Position numbers and translations under genes: made by a program | Part shown: positions 32,967 through 40,649 of the stretch, piece after piece | Layout: each line of letters begins with the position of its first letter | How positions within the stretch are numbered: the stretch's first letter is position 1 | The notes under the pieces: model-generated | Database searches by the model: none | Told to the model about the DNA's origin: nothing | What the model saw: only the letters and a program-made list of their open reading frames with translations | Assembly: GCF_963669205.1 (NCBI RefSeq) | Contig: NZ_OY769915.1 | Span: 1,400,001 to 1,464,000, forward strand | DNA: 64,000 nt | Reading direction: 5' to 3' | Source: an uncultured Roseibium sp. | GTDB taxonomy: Bacteria > Pseudomonadota > Alphaproteobacteria > Rhizobiales > Stappiaceae

Positions 32967-33107
32967 CGTCATCCCGGCCAGGCGAAGCGCGAGCCGGGAC
33001 CGGGGATGCACGCGTCTGCGCGTTCTTGCCGGAGCCTTCTCCGCAGGCCGGGGCGCCCCGATCCCGGATCTCCGCTGCGTCCGGAAGGACGATGGAGAGG
33101 CGTGTGT
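32967..33107. repeat. GC-rich intergenic repeat (GTCATCCCGG type)
   Basis: The sequence from CGTCATCCCGGCCAGGCGAA to GGACGATGGAGAGG has the same start motif and layout (CATCCCGG...GGGACCGGGG...CCCGATCCCGGATC...GACGATGG) as the 180-bp repeats near 10.7 and 11.1 kb, but is more diverged. It is part of the 865-bp gene-free gap 32827-33691. The last part of that gap (about 33470-33690) has similar repeat-like sequence (CATTCCGGACAAG...GAAGGACGATGGAGAGG) and nothing coding. Confidence 0.55.
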
Positions 33108-33169
33108 ATGTGAACGAAGCCCGCCCATACGTCTTCCCGAGCCAAAAAACCTTGCCGCAGAAACAAGCT

Positions 33170-33418
33170 CATCCCGAGACAGCGCAGCGGAAGGCCGGAA
33201 CCCAGGAACCACGGGATTTTCCGTCTTGTTTCAGTCTCCGCCGCAACGGTTACTGGGTCCCGGTCTTGCCGCTTGCACGGCAAACCGGGACGACACATCG
33301 GGAGAACAATTCCGTATCCCGATTTGGCGCCGCACGGAACTATGCCGCTCTAGCAACGATAAAAGTTCGACAGTACTTTCTAAACCGGACAGCAATGGGT
33401 CGAGCCATGGCATGACCC
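33170..33418. repeat. ~250-bp dispersed repeat, copy 2 (inverted relative to 10126-10376)
   Basis: The reverse complement of this stretch matches 10126-10376 almost end to end, with shared blocks GGTTTAGAAAGTAC, TTCCGTGCGGCGCCAAATCG and GACTGAAACAAGACGGAAAA. The two copies are 23 kb apart in opposite orientation. No gene is contained. Confidence 0.8.
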
Positions 33419-33691
33419 GCAAACGGTTACCGGTCCGGCTCAGGATGAGCGCAGCTTGTGGTGCGTTCGCCCTGTTTGTCATTCCGGACAAGTGAGGCAG
33501 AGCCGAACGCCGATCCGGAAACCAGGTATCAGCGTGAGCGCAGCGAGCACGGAACACAATTGGCGTGCATATGGCCGCGCTTTCAGCGCGAACTATCTCC
33601 GGGTTCCGGATCTGCCCGCAGCTGCCGCTGCGCTTGTCCGGAAGGACGATGGAGAGGGTGCGCGGGCCGGTTGTCGCCCGCGCAAATGCCG

Positions 33692-34339
33692 TCACGGCCC
33701 GCCAAACCGGACCGGCTTGAAACTCATCCGGTGATGATCGCTGGGACCGAGTTTGGCCAGGGCCGCCTGATGTTGGGGGACGCCGTAGCCCTTGTGCTGC
33801 GCAAAGCCGTATCCGGGCGCATGTCTTTCGAGGCGCACCATCATCCTGTCGCGTGTGACCTTGGCGACGATGGAGGCCGCCGCGATACACAGGCACCGCC
33901 CGTCGCCTTTCACCAGTGCCTGTCCCGGCTGTTGCAATCCGCGCGGCACATCGCGCCCGTCCACCAGAACATAGTCCGGTACCAGGGCGAGACCGCTGAC
34001 GGCCCGGACCATGGCAGCGAGGGTTGCCGCGCGGATGTTCAGCGCGTCGATGGTAGCAGGTGAAGCGCTCGCCGCGCAGATATGGGCGCTGGCGACGATC
34101 TGGTCGTAGAGGTCTTCGCGCTTCGCTTCGGTCAGTTTCTTTGAATCGTCGAGACCCTCAGGAAGGTTGTCGTAGTCAAGAACCACGGCAGCGGTCACGA
34201 CCGGTCCTGCCCACGGGCCGCGCCCCGCCTCGTCGACACCGCACAGCGCGCCATCGAAGACCGCTGCATGGCGGCGTTCCAGTTCAGCATCCGGCGTGTC
34301 GGGAAAGGGCAGGTCGAAGAGGGACGGGCCATGGGTCAT
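33692..34339 (-). CDS. rnhB: Ribonuclease HII
   Basis: RNase HII cleaves RNA in RNA-DNA hybrids and nicks at single embedded ribonucleotides. The 215-residue protein has the catalytic D-E pair in C-G-V-D-E-A-G-R-G-P-W-A-G-P and further acidic residues in V-L-V-D-G-R and V-T-R-D-R-M-M. The C-terminal G-Y-G-x-P-Q-H motif region is conserved. I use the ATG at 34339 (MTHGPSLFDLPF); a longer start at 34381 would overlap the upstream gene. It follows the radical SAM gene by 44 bp. Confidence 0.95.
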   Translation of the reverse strand: MTHGPSLFDLPFPDTPDAELERRHAAVFDGALCGVDEAGRGPWAGPVVTAAVVLDYDNLPEGLDDSKKLTEAKREDLYDQIVASAHICAASASPATIDALNIRAATLAAMVRAVSGLALVPDYVLVDGRDVPRGLQQPGQALVKGDGRCLCIAAASIVAKVTRDRMMVRLERHAPGYGFAQHKGYGVPQHQAALAKLGPSDHHRMSFKPVRFGGP

Positions 34340-34383
34340 CCGGAAACGCTGCCGCCGCACCGGGCGATGTGCAAGCCGCAATG

Positions 34384-35517
34384 TCAGAAAAGGTCAAGTT
34401 GCACACCGCCTTTTTGAGGCTGCACGAAGTCTTGCGTGTTCAGCTTCTTCCGGCGCAGGTTGAGACCAAGCCGTCTGGCCGCGAGTGAGAACCGTTTCGC
34501 AATCTGATCGGCATAGGGACCCCGCCCGCGCATGCGTTCGCCCCATCTGGCATCGTAGTCCTTGCCGCCGCGCATGGAGCGGATCAGGTTCATGACATGC
34601 CGGTACCGGTCGGGACGTTCACGCAGGAGCCAGTCACGGAAGAGTTCTGAGACTTCAAGCGGCAGGCGCAACAAGATGAAGCTGGCTTCTTGCGCTCCGT
34701 GATCCGCCGCGGCGCTCAGCAGGCTCTCTATCTCGCTGTCGGTGAGCGCCGGGATGATCGGAGACATCATCACGGAGGTCGGTATGCCGGCGCCGGAGAG
34801 CACCTCGATTGCCTTGAGGCGCTTGTGCGGTGCCGACGCGCGCGGCTCCATGGCCCGGCACAGCTTCCTGTCGAGCGTGGTGACGGAGAGGGCCACCTTG
34901 ACCAGGTTGCGCTCCGCCATTTTGGAGAGGATGTCGATGTCGCGCGTCACGAGCGCCGATTTGGTGACAATCGCGACCGGATGCGAACTTCTGTCGAGCA
35001 CGTCCAGGATCTCGGGCATCAACTGGTAGCTCCGCTCGAGCGGCTGATAGGGATCCGTGTTGGTGCCTATGGCGATCACGCGCGGAATGTAGCCGGGTTT
35101 CGAGAGCTCCCGTTCCAGCAGCGCGGCGGCGTTGGGCTTGGCAAACAGCCTGGTTTCGAAGTCGAGACCCGGTGACAGTCCCATATAGGCGTGGGTCGGG
35201 CGTGCGAAGCAGTAGATGCAACCGTGCTCACAACCCCGGTAGGGATTTATTGATCGGTCGAACGAAAGATCGGGAGATTCATTACGGGTGATGATGGTGC
35301 GCGCGCGCTCTTCCTGAACCTCCGTTTTGAGCGGGGGCAGGTCGTCCTGAGTGTCCCAGCCATCATCGAAACTTACGCGCGACACAGGTTCATAGCGGCC
35401 GCTCTTGTTCAGGCCGGCCGCCCGGCCGCGACGGCGGTCTTCGGCCAGTCGTGCGCTTTCCGCCGGCTCAATGTCATCGGGATCGACGTCGGAAGCGCGT
35501 TGAGTGACGGTGTTCAT
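34384..35517 (-). CDS. PA0069-type radical SAM protein (SplB-like)
   Basis: The 377-residue protein has the radical-SAM cluster motif C-x3-C-x2-C in Y-R-G-C-E-H-G-C-I-Y-C-F-A-R-P-T-H. This context is characteristic of the PA0069/Rv2578c family, related to the core of spore photoproduct lyase. SAM-binding features follow (A-I-G-T-N-T-D-P-Y-Q-P, V-T-K-S). The biological reaction is not known to me. It lies upstream of rnhB on the same strand, so a link with nucleic-acid metabolism is possible but unproven. Confidence 0.88.
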   Translation of the reverse strand: MNTVTQRASDVDPDDIEPAESARLAEDRRRGRAAGLNKSGRYEPVSRVSFDDGWDTQDDLPPLKTEVQEERARTIITRNESPDLSFDRSINPYRGCEHGCIYCFARPTHAYMGLSPGLDFETRLFAKPNAAALLERELSKPGYIPRVIAIGTNTDPYQPLERSYQLMPEILDVLDRSSHPVAIVTKSALVTRDIDILSKMAERNLVKVALSVTTLDRKLCRAMEPRASAPHKRLKAIEVLSGAGIPTSVMMSPIIPALTDSEIESLLSAAADHGAQEASFILLRLPLEVSELFRDWLLRERPDRYRHVMNLIRSMRGGKDYDARWGERMRGRGPYADQIAKRFSLAARRLGLNLRRKKLNTQDFVQPQKGGVQLDLF

Positions 35518-35627
35518 ACTTGCGATACGCTACATGATGAGAACATATCATGAACATTAGCGAAAAAAACGGCTGATACAACCCGGATATTTCGCACTTG
35601 CGAATTTTTGATGTAAAAGACGGCCTC

Positions 35628-36323
35628 ATGATAAGTGTCATTGTACCGACAAAGAACTCGGAAACCGAACTGGTGCACTCGCTTTCGTCTCTGGTGACGG
35701 CCGCAGCCGAGGGTATCATCCGGGAAGTGATTGTTGTGGATGGCGGCTCGACCGACGCCACCGAGCGCGTCGCGGATGCCGCTGGCTGCCATTGGGTCAG
35801 CCGTGCGGACATGTCCCGCAGTGAGCGCCTTACCTATGGGGCGGGTCTCGCAAGGCGTGGTGACTGGCTTTTGTTCCTCCGGCCGGAGACGCTTCTGGAA
35901 AGCGGCTGGCACCATGAGGCGCAGGCATTCATCGAGCGCGCCGGACGCGCTCCGAATGGCACGAGGACTGCGGCAAGCTTCCGGCTGAGATACGAATCGT
36001 TCGGCATGAGCGCCCGCATCAGCGAATCCATCGCGGCCCTGCGCTCCCAGCTTCTCGGCATGCCTTACGGAAATCAGGGACTGCTGATATCGCGGCAGTT
36101 CTACCAGAAGCTTGGCGGTCACCGGCCGCTGCCGGAGCTGGAGGACCTGGATATTGCCAAGCGGATCGGACGCAGCCGCATCGTCTTCCTGCGTGCCGCT
36201 GCCGTGACCTCCGGGGCCTCCGCAAATGAAAGTGCCGTTTCGCGCTTCCGGCAGTCGCTCGCACGCTTCTGTGTCGGCACCCTGCGCATTCCGGCGAGCG
36301 TGGCCGTGAAGCTGCACGGTTAG
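35628..36323 (+). CDS. Family 2 glycosyltransferase
   Basis: The 231-residue protein has the GT-A nucleotide-sugar fold: V-I-V-P-T-K-N-S-E at the N-terminus and V-V-D-G-G-S-T-D-A-T. The expected DxD-like position appears changed: W-L-L-F-L-R-P-E-T-L has R-P where D-x-D is usual. The loss of the metal-binding Asp pair could mean altered or no catalysis. A C-terminal hydrophobic segment is absent. The ATG at 35628 is preferred; a TTG 30 bp earlier is possible. Substrate and pathway are unknown. Confidence 0.78.
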   Translation: MISVIVPTKNSETELVHSLSSLVTAAAEGIIREVIVVDGGSTDATERVADAAGCHWVSRADMSRSERLTYGAGLARRGDWLLFLRPETLLESGWHHEAQAFIERAGRAPNGTRTAASFRLRYESFGMSARISESIAALRSQLLGMPYGNQGLLISRQFYQKLGGHRPLPELEDLDIAKRIGRSRIVFLRAAAVTSGASANESAVSRFRQSLARFCVGTLRIPASVAVKLHG

Positions 36324-36377
36324 AGCATTATCCGACCAATTTGGATCTTTTGATGAGGACATCCGGTTCGCTCGGCT

Positions 36378-36390
36378 AGAGTACGGACCC
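36378..36390 (+). other. Possible stub of the inverted-repeat element
   Basis: AGAGTACGGACCC matches 12 of 13 bases of the outer end of the element at 44787 (AGGGTACGGACCC) and then stops matching. It is flanked by CTAG on both sides and abuts the stop codon of the reductase gene. A remnant end of the element is the simplest reading, but 13 bp could be chance. Confidence 0.3.
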
Positions 36391-37349
36391 TAGACAGCCT
36401 CGAAAAAATCGACAAGCGGTCCGAGCGGCACAATCCCGTGCGGGTTCCGCACCTCGCTTGGCGAGTGATAGCCGCGCCTGTAGATCTCCAGTTTGACCGT
36501 TTCGGCGACACCCGGCAGCGCATGGAAACGCCGGGCATAGGCCCACAGGTTCGGATAGTCGATCAGGCGCCGGATATTGCATTTGAACGCGCTCCAATAG
36601 GCAACGTCGAAGCGGGCAAGCGTGGGGAACAGTCGGATATCGGCTTCCGTCAGCCGGTCGCCCAGGAGCCAGGTGCTGGTTTCAAGCGTCTTTTCGATCC
36701 TGTCCAGCGCTTCGAAGACATCCTTCACCCCTTCGTCATAGGCCGTCTGGGAACGTGCAAAACCGGTCCGGTAAACACCATTGTTCAGTCTTGGGTAGAT
36801 GTAGGCGTTCCAGTCGTCGATCTCGCCCAGGAGGTGCGCCGGGCTGAAGTCGGATTTGTTCCCGGCCAGGTCCTGAAAGGCATCGTTTAACATCCGGATG
36901 ATCTCGGCGGACTCGTTGCTGACCAGCTTGCCCGACGCCGTATCGAAGAGGACCGGAACGGTGACCCGGCCCGTATAGGTCTGTGTTCCTGCCGCGTAGA
37001 TTTCGTGGAGTGCAGCCGCACCCGTCAGCCGATCGACATAGCCGTTCTCAGGATCGAACACCCAGCCCGCCTCCGTCCGCCTGGGCGCGAGAACGGAAAT
37101 GGGGATATGGGACTGAAGTCCCTTGAGGGCCCGCATCAACAGCGTGCGGTGCGCCCACGGGCAGTTCCAGGCGACATAAAGATGATACCGGCCGCTTTCC
37201 GCCTTGAAGCCGCCGCTTCCGCTCGGACCGGGAGAACCGTCTTTCGTGACCCAGTTGCGGATTTGCGCTTTCGAGCGCTCGAAACGGTCGGAGGCTACGC
37301 TGTCCCCCGTCGCGTCCGCATCCCAGTTTCCGTCAACAAGCAGTCCCAT
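36390..37349 (-). CDS. Glutathionyl-hydroquinone reductase (xi-class GST)
   Basis: The 319-residue protein has the xi-class motif Y-V-A-W-N-C-P-W-A-H-R, with the catalytic Cys in C-P-W-A, and a conserved C-terminal region (Y-P-R-L-N-N-G-V-Y, G-D-R-L-T-E-A-D-I-R-L-F). Such enzymes reduce glutathionyl-hydroquinones to hydroquinones and free glutathione, recycling quinones. It is the last gene of a moaB-GNAT-reductase unit (27-bp gap). It belongs with the electrophile/quinone theme of the HxlR-GST cluster. Confidence 0.92.
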   Translation of the reverse strand: MGLLVDGNWDADATGDSVASDRFERSKAQIRNWVTKDGSPGPSGSGGFKAESGRYHLYVAWNCPWAHRTLLMRALKGLQSHIPISVLAPRRTEAGWVFDPENGYVDRLTGAAALHEIYAAGTQTYTGRVTVPVLFDTASGKLVSNESAEIIRMLNDAFQDLAGNKSDFSPAHLLGEIDDWNAYIYPRLNNGVYRTGFARSQTAYDEGVKDVFEALDRIEKTLETSTWLLGDRLTEADIRLFPTLARFDVAYWSAFKCNIRRLIDYPNLWAYARRFHALPGVAETVKLEIYRRGYHSPSEVRNPHGIVPLGPLVDFFEAV

Positions 37350-37376
37350 TAATGTCTCCGGCCTGACCGTCTGGTT

Positions 37377-37877
37377 TCACAGCGATCGGCTCATGCGGAC
37401 GGTGGGGAAGACAGCCCCGCCCGGCAGGGTGATAGGGAAGGGCTCGACGGACCGAAATCCGCAGGCCCGGTAAAACGCTTCGCCGTTCAGCGTCGAATAG
37501 CAGTTGAATTCGGTGACGCCCGACGCACGGGCATCTGAGATGCATCGTGACATCAGCGCCCGGCCGACCCCTTTGCCCGTGTGAGCCGGGTCCGTGCCGA
37601 AATGGCGGATGTTTCCGTTGTCAGGCGTCTCGTCTTGTCCGGTCGGCGAGTGTTTGGTCCAACCGCCGGCGCCGATGATGTGGCCGGTACTGTCTTCTGC
37701 CACATAGTAGCTTCCTGAAACCAGCAGGTCCGGCTGCGCCTTCGTGATCAGCGGCAGCGCCGCTTCCAGCGTGTGGGCGTCATAAGCGTCCCTAAGGAGG
37801 ACCGCGTAGCTCTTTTGCAGGAGCGCGGTCACCGCATCCCTGTCGGCTTCCGTCGATATGCGGACTTGGAAAGACAA
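37377..37877 (-). CDS. GNAT-family N-acetyltransferase
   Basis: The 166-residue protein has a GNAT core: I-G-A-G-G-W-T-K near the middle, then the acetyl-CoA loop H-T-G-K-G-V-G-R-A-L-M-S-R in the R/Q-x-x-G-x-G/A position, and F-Y-R-A-C-G-F near the end. The start is a TTG at 37877, with GGAAG upstream inside the end of moaB, 3 bp after the moaB stop. The acceptor substrate is unknown. Confidence 0.83.
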   Translation of the reverse strand: MSFQVRISTEADRDAVTALLQKSYAVLLRDAYDAHTLEAALPLITKAQPDLLVSGSYYVAEDSTGHIIGAGGWTKHSPTGQDETPDNGNIRHFGTDPAHTGKGVGRALMSRCISDARASGVTEFNCYSTLNGEAFYRACGFRSVEPFPITLPGGAVFPTVRMSRSL

Positions 37878-37880
37878 GGT

Positions 37881-38438
37881 TCAGGCTTCCTGAAGTTTCC
37901 CGCGCTTAAGGTGTTCGTCGAGCCTTGGCATGATCTCGACGAAATTGCAGGGCATGTGCCGGTAGTCGAGCTGCCACTTCAGGATGCCGTCCCAGGCATC
38001 CTTGCAGGCACCTGGCGAGCCCGGCAGCGCAAAGATGTAGGTGGCTCCGGCAACGCCGCCGGTCGCACGGGACTGGATCGTCGATGTGCCGATCTTGTCG
38101 TAGGAAATCCGGTGAAAGACTTCCGAGAAGCCATCCATGCGCTTTTCGAACAGCGGTTCAACGGCCTCCGGCGTGACGTCCCGGCCGGTAAAGCCCGTTC
38201 CACCTGTCGAAATGACCACGTCAACGCCCTGATTGGCGATCCAGTCCCGGACGACCGCCTGGATCGCTGCAATGTCATCCGTGACGATTTTCCGGTCGGC
38301 AAGCACGTGCCCGGCTTTCGTGACGCGCTCCGAAAGCGTGTTCCCGGAGCGGTCGTCTTCCGGCTTCCGGGTATCGGAAACGGTCAGAACGGCAATGTTG
38401 AGCGGTATGAACGGACGGCTTTCATCGATACGGGACAT
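37881..38438 (-). CDS. moaB: Molybdenum cofactor biosynthesis protein B
   Basis: MoaB-type proteins bind molybdopterin and assist its adenylation. The 185-residue protein shows the MoaB/MogA core: V-L-T-V-S-D-T-R, D-R-S-G-N-T-L and S-T-G-G-T-G-F-T-G-R-D-V-T-P-E-A. A C-terminal A-L-P-G-S-P-G-A-C follows. The ATG at 38438 (MSRIDESRPFIPLN) is preferred to the longer frame. It heads a minus-strand unit with the GNAT and reductase genes. Confidence 0.93.
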   Translation of the reverse strand: MSRIDESRPFIPLNIAVLTVSDTRKPEDDRSGNTLSERVTKAGHVLADRKIVTDDIAAIQAVVRDWIANQGVDVVISTGGTGFTGRDVTPEAVEPLFEKRMDGFSEVFHRISYDKIGTSTIQSRATGGVAGATYIFALPGSPGACKDAWDGILKWQLDYRHMPCNFVEIMPRLDEHLKRGKLQEA

Positions 38439-38625
38439 GGCAACTCCTTTGTCCTCAAGAGATAGGGGAACACGTCTCGATCTGCCAGTGGTCGCGCTCA
38501 AAGGACTGTCGGAATCATGGTTGCGCAATAAAGTTACAAAAAATAACAAGATTGCGACACTTGCCAAATAGATAGGTCAGTATTATTGACTTAAATAATC
38601 AGTGCAATCCACCTACGAGCCGACC

Positions 38626-39852
38626 ATGACAACCTGGGACAGTCTTTATGCGAGGCGCGCGACCCGAATGCGCGCTTCCGAGATTCGCGAACTCCTGAAA
38701 CTCCTCGACCGCCCGGACGTGATCTCGTTTGCGGGAGGAATTCCCGACCCGGCTCTGTTTCCTGCCGAAGCCTTCAAGAAGGCCTATGACGAGATCCTGG
38801 GTGGGCCGGACGCCGAACGGGCGCTGCAGTACGGTGTCAGCGAGGGCAGTCCGAGGCTGCGCGCATGGATCGTGGATCACATGAGCAAGCTGGGCGTCCC
38901 CTGCACAACCGACAACATTCTCGTCACGTCGGGATCGCAACAGGGGCTCGACTATATCGGCAAACTGTTCCTGTCGGAGGGAGACACGGCGCTGGTGCAA
39001 TGGCCGACTTATCTAGGGGCCGTGCAGGCATTCAATGCCTACGAACTGAATTTCGACCGTCTCGATCCGCGCACCAACCGGTCGGCAGGAGAACACAGAT
39101 CCCAGGCGGAAGAAAAGGGCGGCGCGGTCAAGTTCGCCTATCTCTCTCCCGACTTCGCCAACCCGACGGGCCTGTCGCTCGACCTGGAGGAACGCAGACG
39201 CATTCTTTCGCTGGCAGGGGATCTGTCCTGCGCGGTTGTCGAAGACGCACCCTACGAGAGCCTGCGCTATGACGGCGAGCCGGTTCCGGCACTGCTTTCA
39301 CTTGATTGCGTTCAGAACGGCGGGATCGAGAACAGCCGCACGCTCTATTGCGGCAGTTTTTCAAAATCACTGTCGCCGGGCCTTCGGCTTGGCTGGATCT
39401 GCGCGGCAAGCGAAGTCATCTCCAGGCTGGTTCTCATCAAGCAGGCCAGCGACCTGAACACGCCGGTGCTGAACCAGGAAGCCATGGCGCGGGTGGCCGA
39501 AAGCGATTTCGAGACCCACACCGCGAAAACCAACGCGGTCTACAAGACGCGCCGCGATGCCATGCTTGCGGCGCTTGAACGGCACATGCCCGAAGGTGTC
39601 CGCTGGACAAGGCCGGAAGGCGGCATGTTCATCTGGGTCGAATTACCGGCGGGAACGAACGCCTCGGAGCTGCTTGAACGTTCGGTCGAAACGGCCAAGG
39701 TCGCCTTTGTTCCCGGCGGAGCCTTTCATCCGGACGGCAGCGGCAGGAATACGCTGCGGCTGAGTTTTTCCTGCGCCGATGAAGACAAGATCAAGGCCGG
39801 CATCTCAAGGCTCGGCACCCTGATTGCCGAAACTGTTACATCGAGCCATTAA
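38626..39852 (+). CDS. PLP-dependent aminotransferase (class I/II, 2-aminoadipate-like)
   Basis: The 408-residue fold-type I enzyme has S-G-S-Q-Q-G-L-D near residue 107 and D-F-A-N-P-T-G. The PLP Lys lies in G-S-F-S-K-S-L-S-P-G-L-R-L-G-W, and F-V-P-G-G-A-F near the C-terminus. This matches the branch of LysN/kynurenine-type aminotransferases and MocR-like domains, but no DNA-binding domain is fused. A GTG at 38602 is in frame; the ATG at 38626 starts closer to known family members. The substrate could be 2-aminoadipate, an aromatic or a branched amino acid. Upstream DNA is AT-rich, with an ATTATT-N6-AATAAT dyad. Confidence 0.85.
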   Translation: MTTWDSLYARRATRMRASEIRELLKLLDRPDVISFAGGIPDPALFPAEAFKKAYDEILGGPDAERALQYGVSEGSPRLRAWIVDHMSKLGVPCTTDNILVTSGSQQGLDYIGKLFLSEGDTALVQWPTYLGAVQAFNAYELNFDRLDPRTNRSAGEHRSQAEEKGGAVKFAYLSPDFANPTGLSLDLEERRRILSLAGDLSCAVVEDAPYESLRYDGEPVPALLSLDCVQNGGIENSRTLYCGSFSKSLSPGLRLGWICAASEVISRLVLIKQASDLNTPVLNQEAMARVAESDFETHTAKTNAVYKTRRDAMLAALERHMPEGVRWTRPEGGMFIWVELPAGTNASELLERSVETAKVAFVPGGAFHPDGSGRNTLRLSFSCADEDKIKAGISRLGTLIAETVTSSH

Positions 39853-39890
39853 GGAAAGAGGAGGCAGGAAAAACGGCAGAAGCGGCTGCG

Positions 39891-40538
39891 ATGGATCTTT
39901 GGGAACAGGTTGACAACTACTGCGAGCGCGTCGGACCGGAATTCTGGTCCGAACCGCTCAATGCCGTCACGAATGCCGCCTTTATCATTGCAGCAGTCCT
40001 TGCCTTTGCGCTCTGGCGCCGCAAGACACCGGATGACTGGGCAGGTCTTGGCCTGATCGCGGTTCTTTTCGCAATTGGTGTCGGGTCGTTTCTGTTTCAC
40101 ACCTTCGCGACGCGTTGGGCCGGCCTTGCCGATGTCATACCCATCGTCATTTTCATTCACGTATATCTCTACGTGGCGCTCAACCGGTATCTGGAACTGC
40201 GATGGTGGCTCGCGCTCGGCATCGTTATCGCTTTCCTCGTGGCGACGGTGCTCTTTGCCGATACGCTGTTTGCACCGCTCGTCGGCTCCTCCGCCGGTTA
40301 TGTTCCGGCGCTGCTTGCCATCTTCGTGGTCGGCGCACTGTTCGCCCGCAGGGACGGAAGGCTCGGTGCCGAGGTCCTGCTGACCGGCCTGGTGTTTCTG
40401 GCGTCCCTGACCGTGCGCACCTTCGATGAACCCCTTTGCGACCAGGTGACGTTCGGAATTCACTTCATCTGGCATATCCTGAACAGTGTTGTGCTGTTTT
40501 TGCTGATACGGGTTCTCATTTTGCAGCGGGCCGGGTAA
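39891..40538 (+). CDS. Alkaline-ceramidase-family membrane hydrolase (CREST superfamily)
   Basis: The 215-residue protein has about seven membrane helices. Its motifs fit the ceramidase/CREST superfamily: E-x-x-N in S-E-P-L-N-A-V-T-N, G-S-F-L-F-H-T-F near residue 65 (S-x3-H), and H-F-I-W-H-I-L-N near the C-terminus (H-x3-H). These would bind a zinc ion for amide hydrolysis. Bacterial members are little studied, and whether it acts on sphingolipids here is inference. It begins 38 bp after the aminotransferase stop and may share its transcript. Confidence 0.82.
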   Translation: MDLWEQVDNYCERVGPEFWSEPLNAVTNAAFIIAAVLAFALWRRKTPDDWAGLGLIAVLFAIGVGSFLFHTFATRWAGLADVIPIVIFIHVYLYVALNRYLELRWWLALGIVIAFLVATVLFADTLFAPLVGSSAGYVPALLAIFVVGALFARRDGRLGAEVLLTGLVFLASLTVRTFDEPLCDQVTFGIHFIWHILNSVVLFLLIRVLILQRAG

Positions 40539-40649
40539 ACCACAGAGACACATTGGAAATTTGCGCTCCATGACGCGACACGTGGGGCATGCCGTTTTGC
40601 GACGAAAAGCAACGAAAGCGCGAAAGAGGCCAGGGAGACAGAAAACGTC

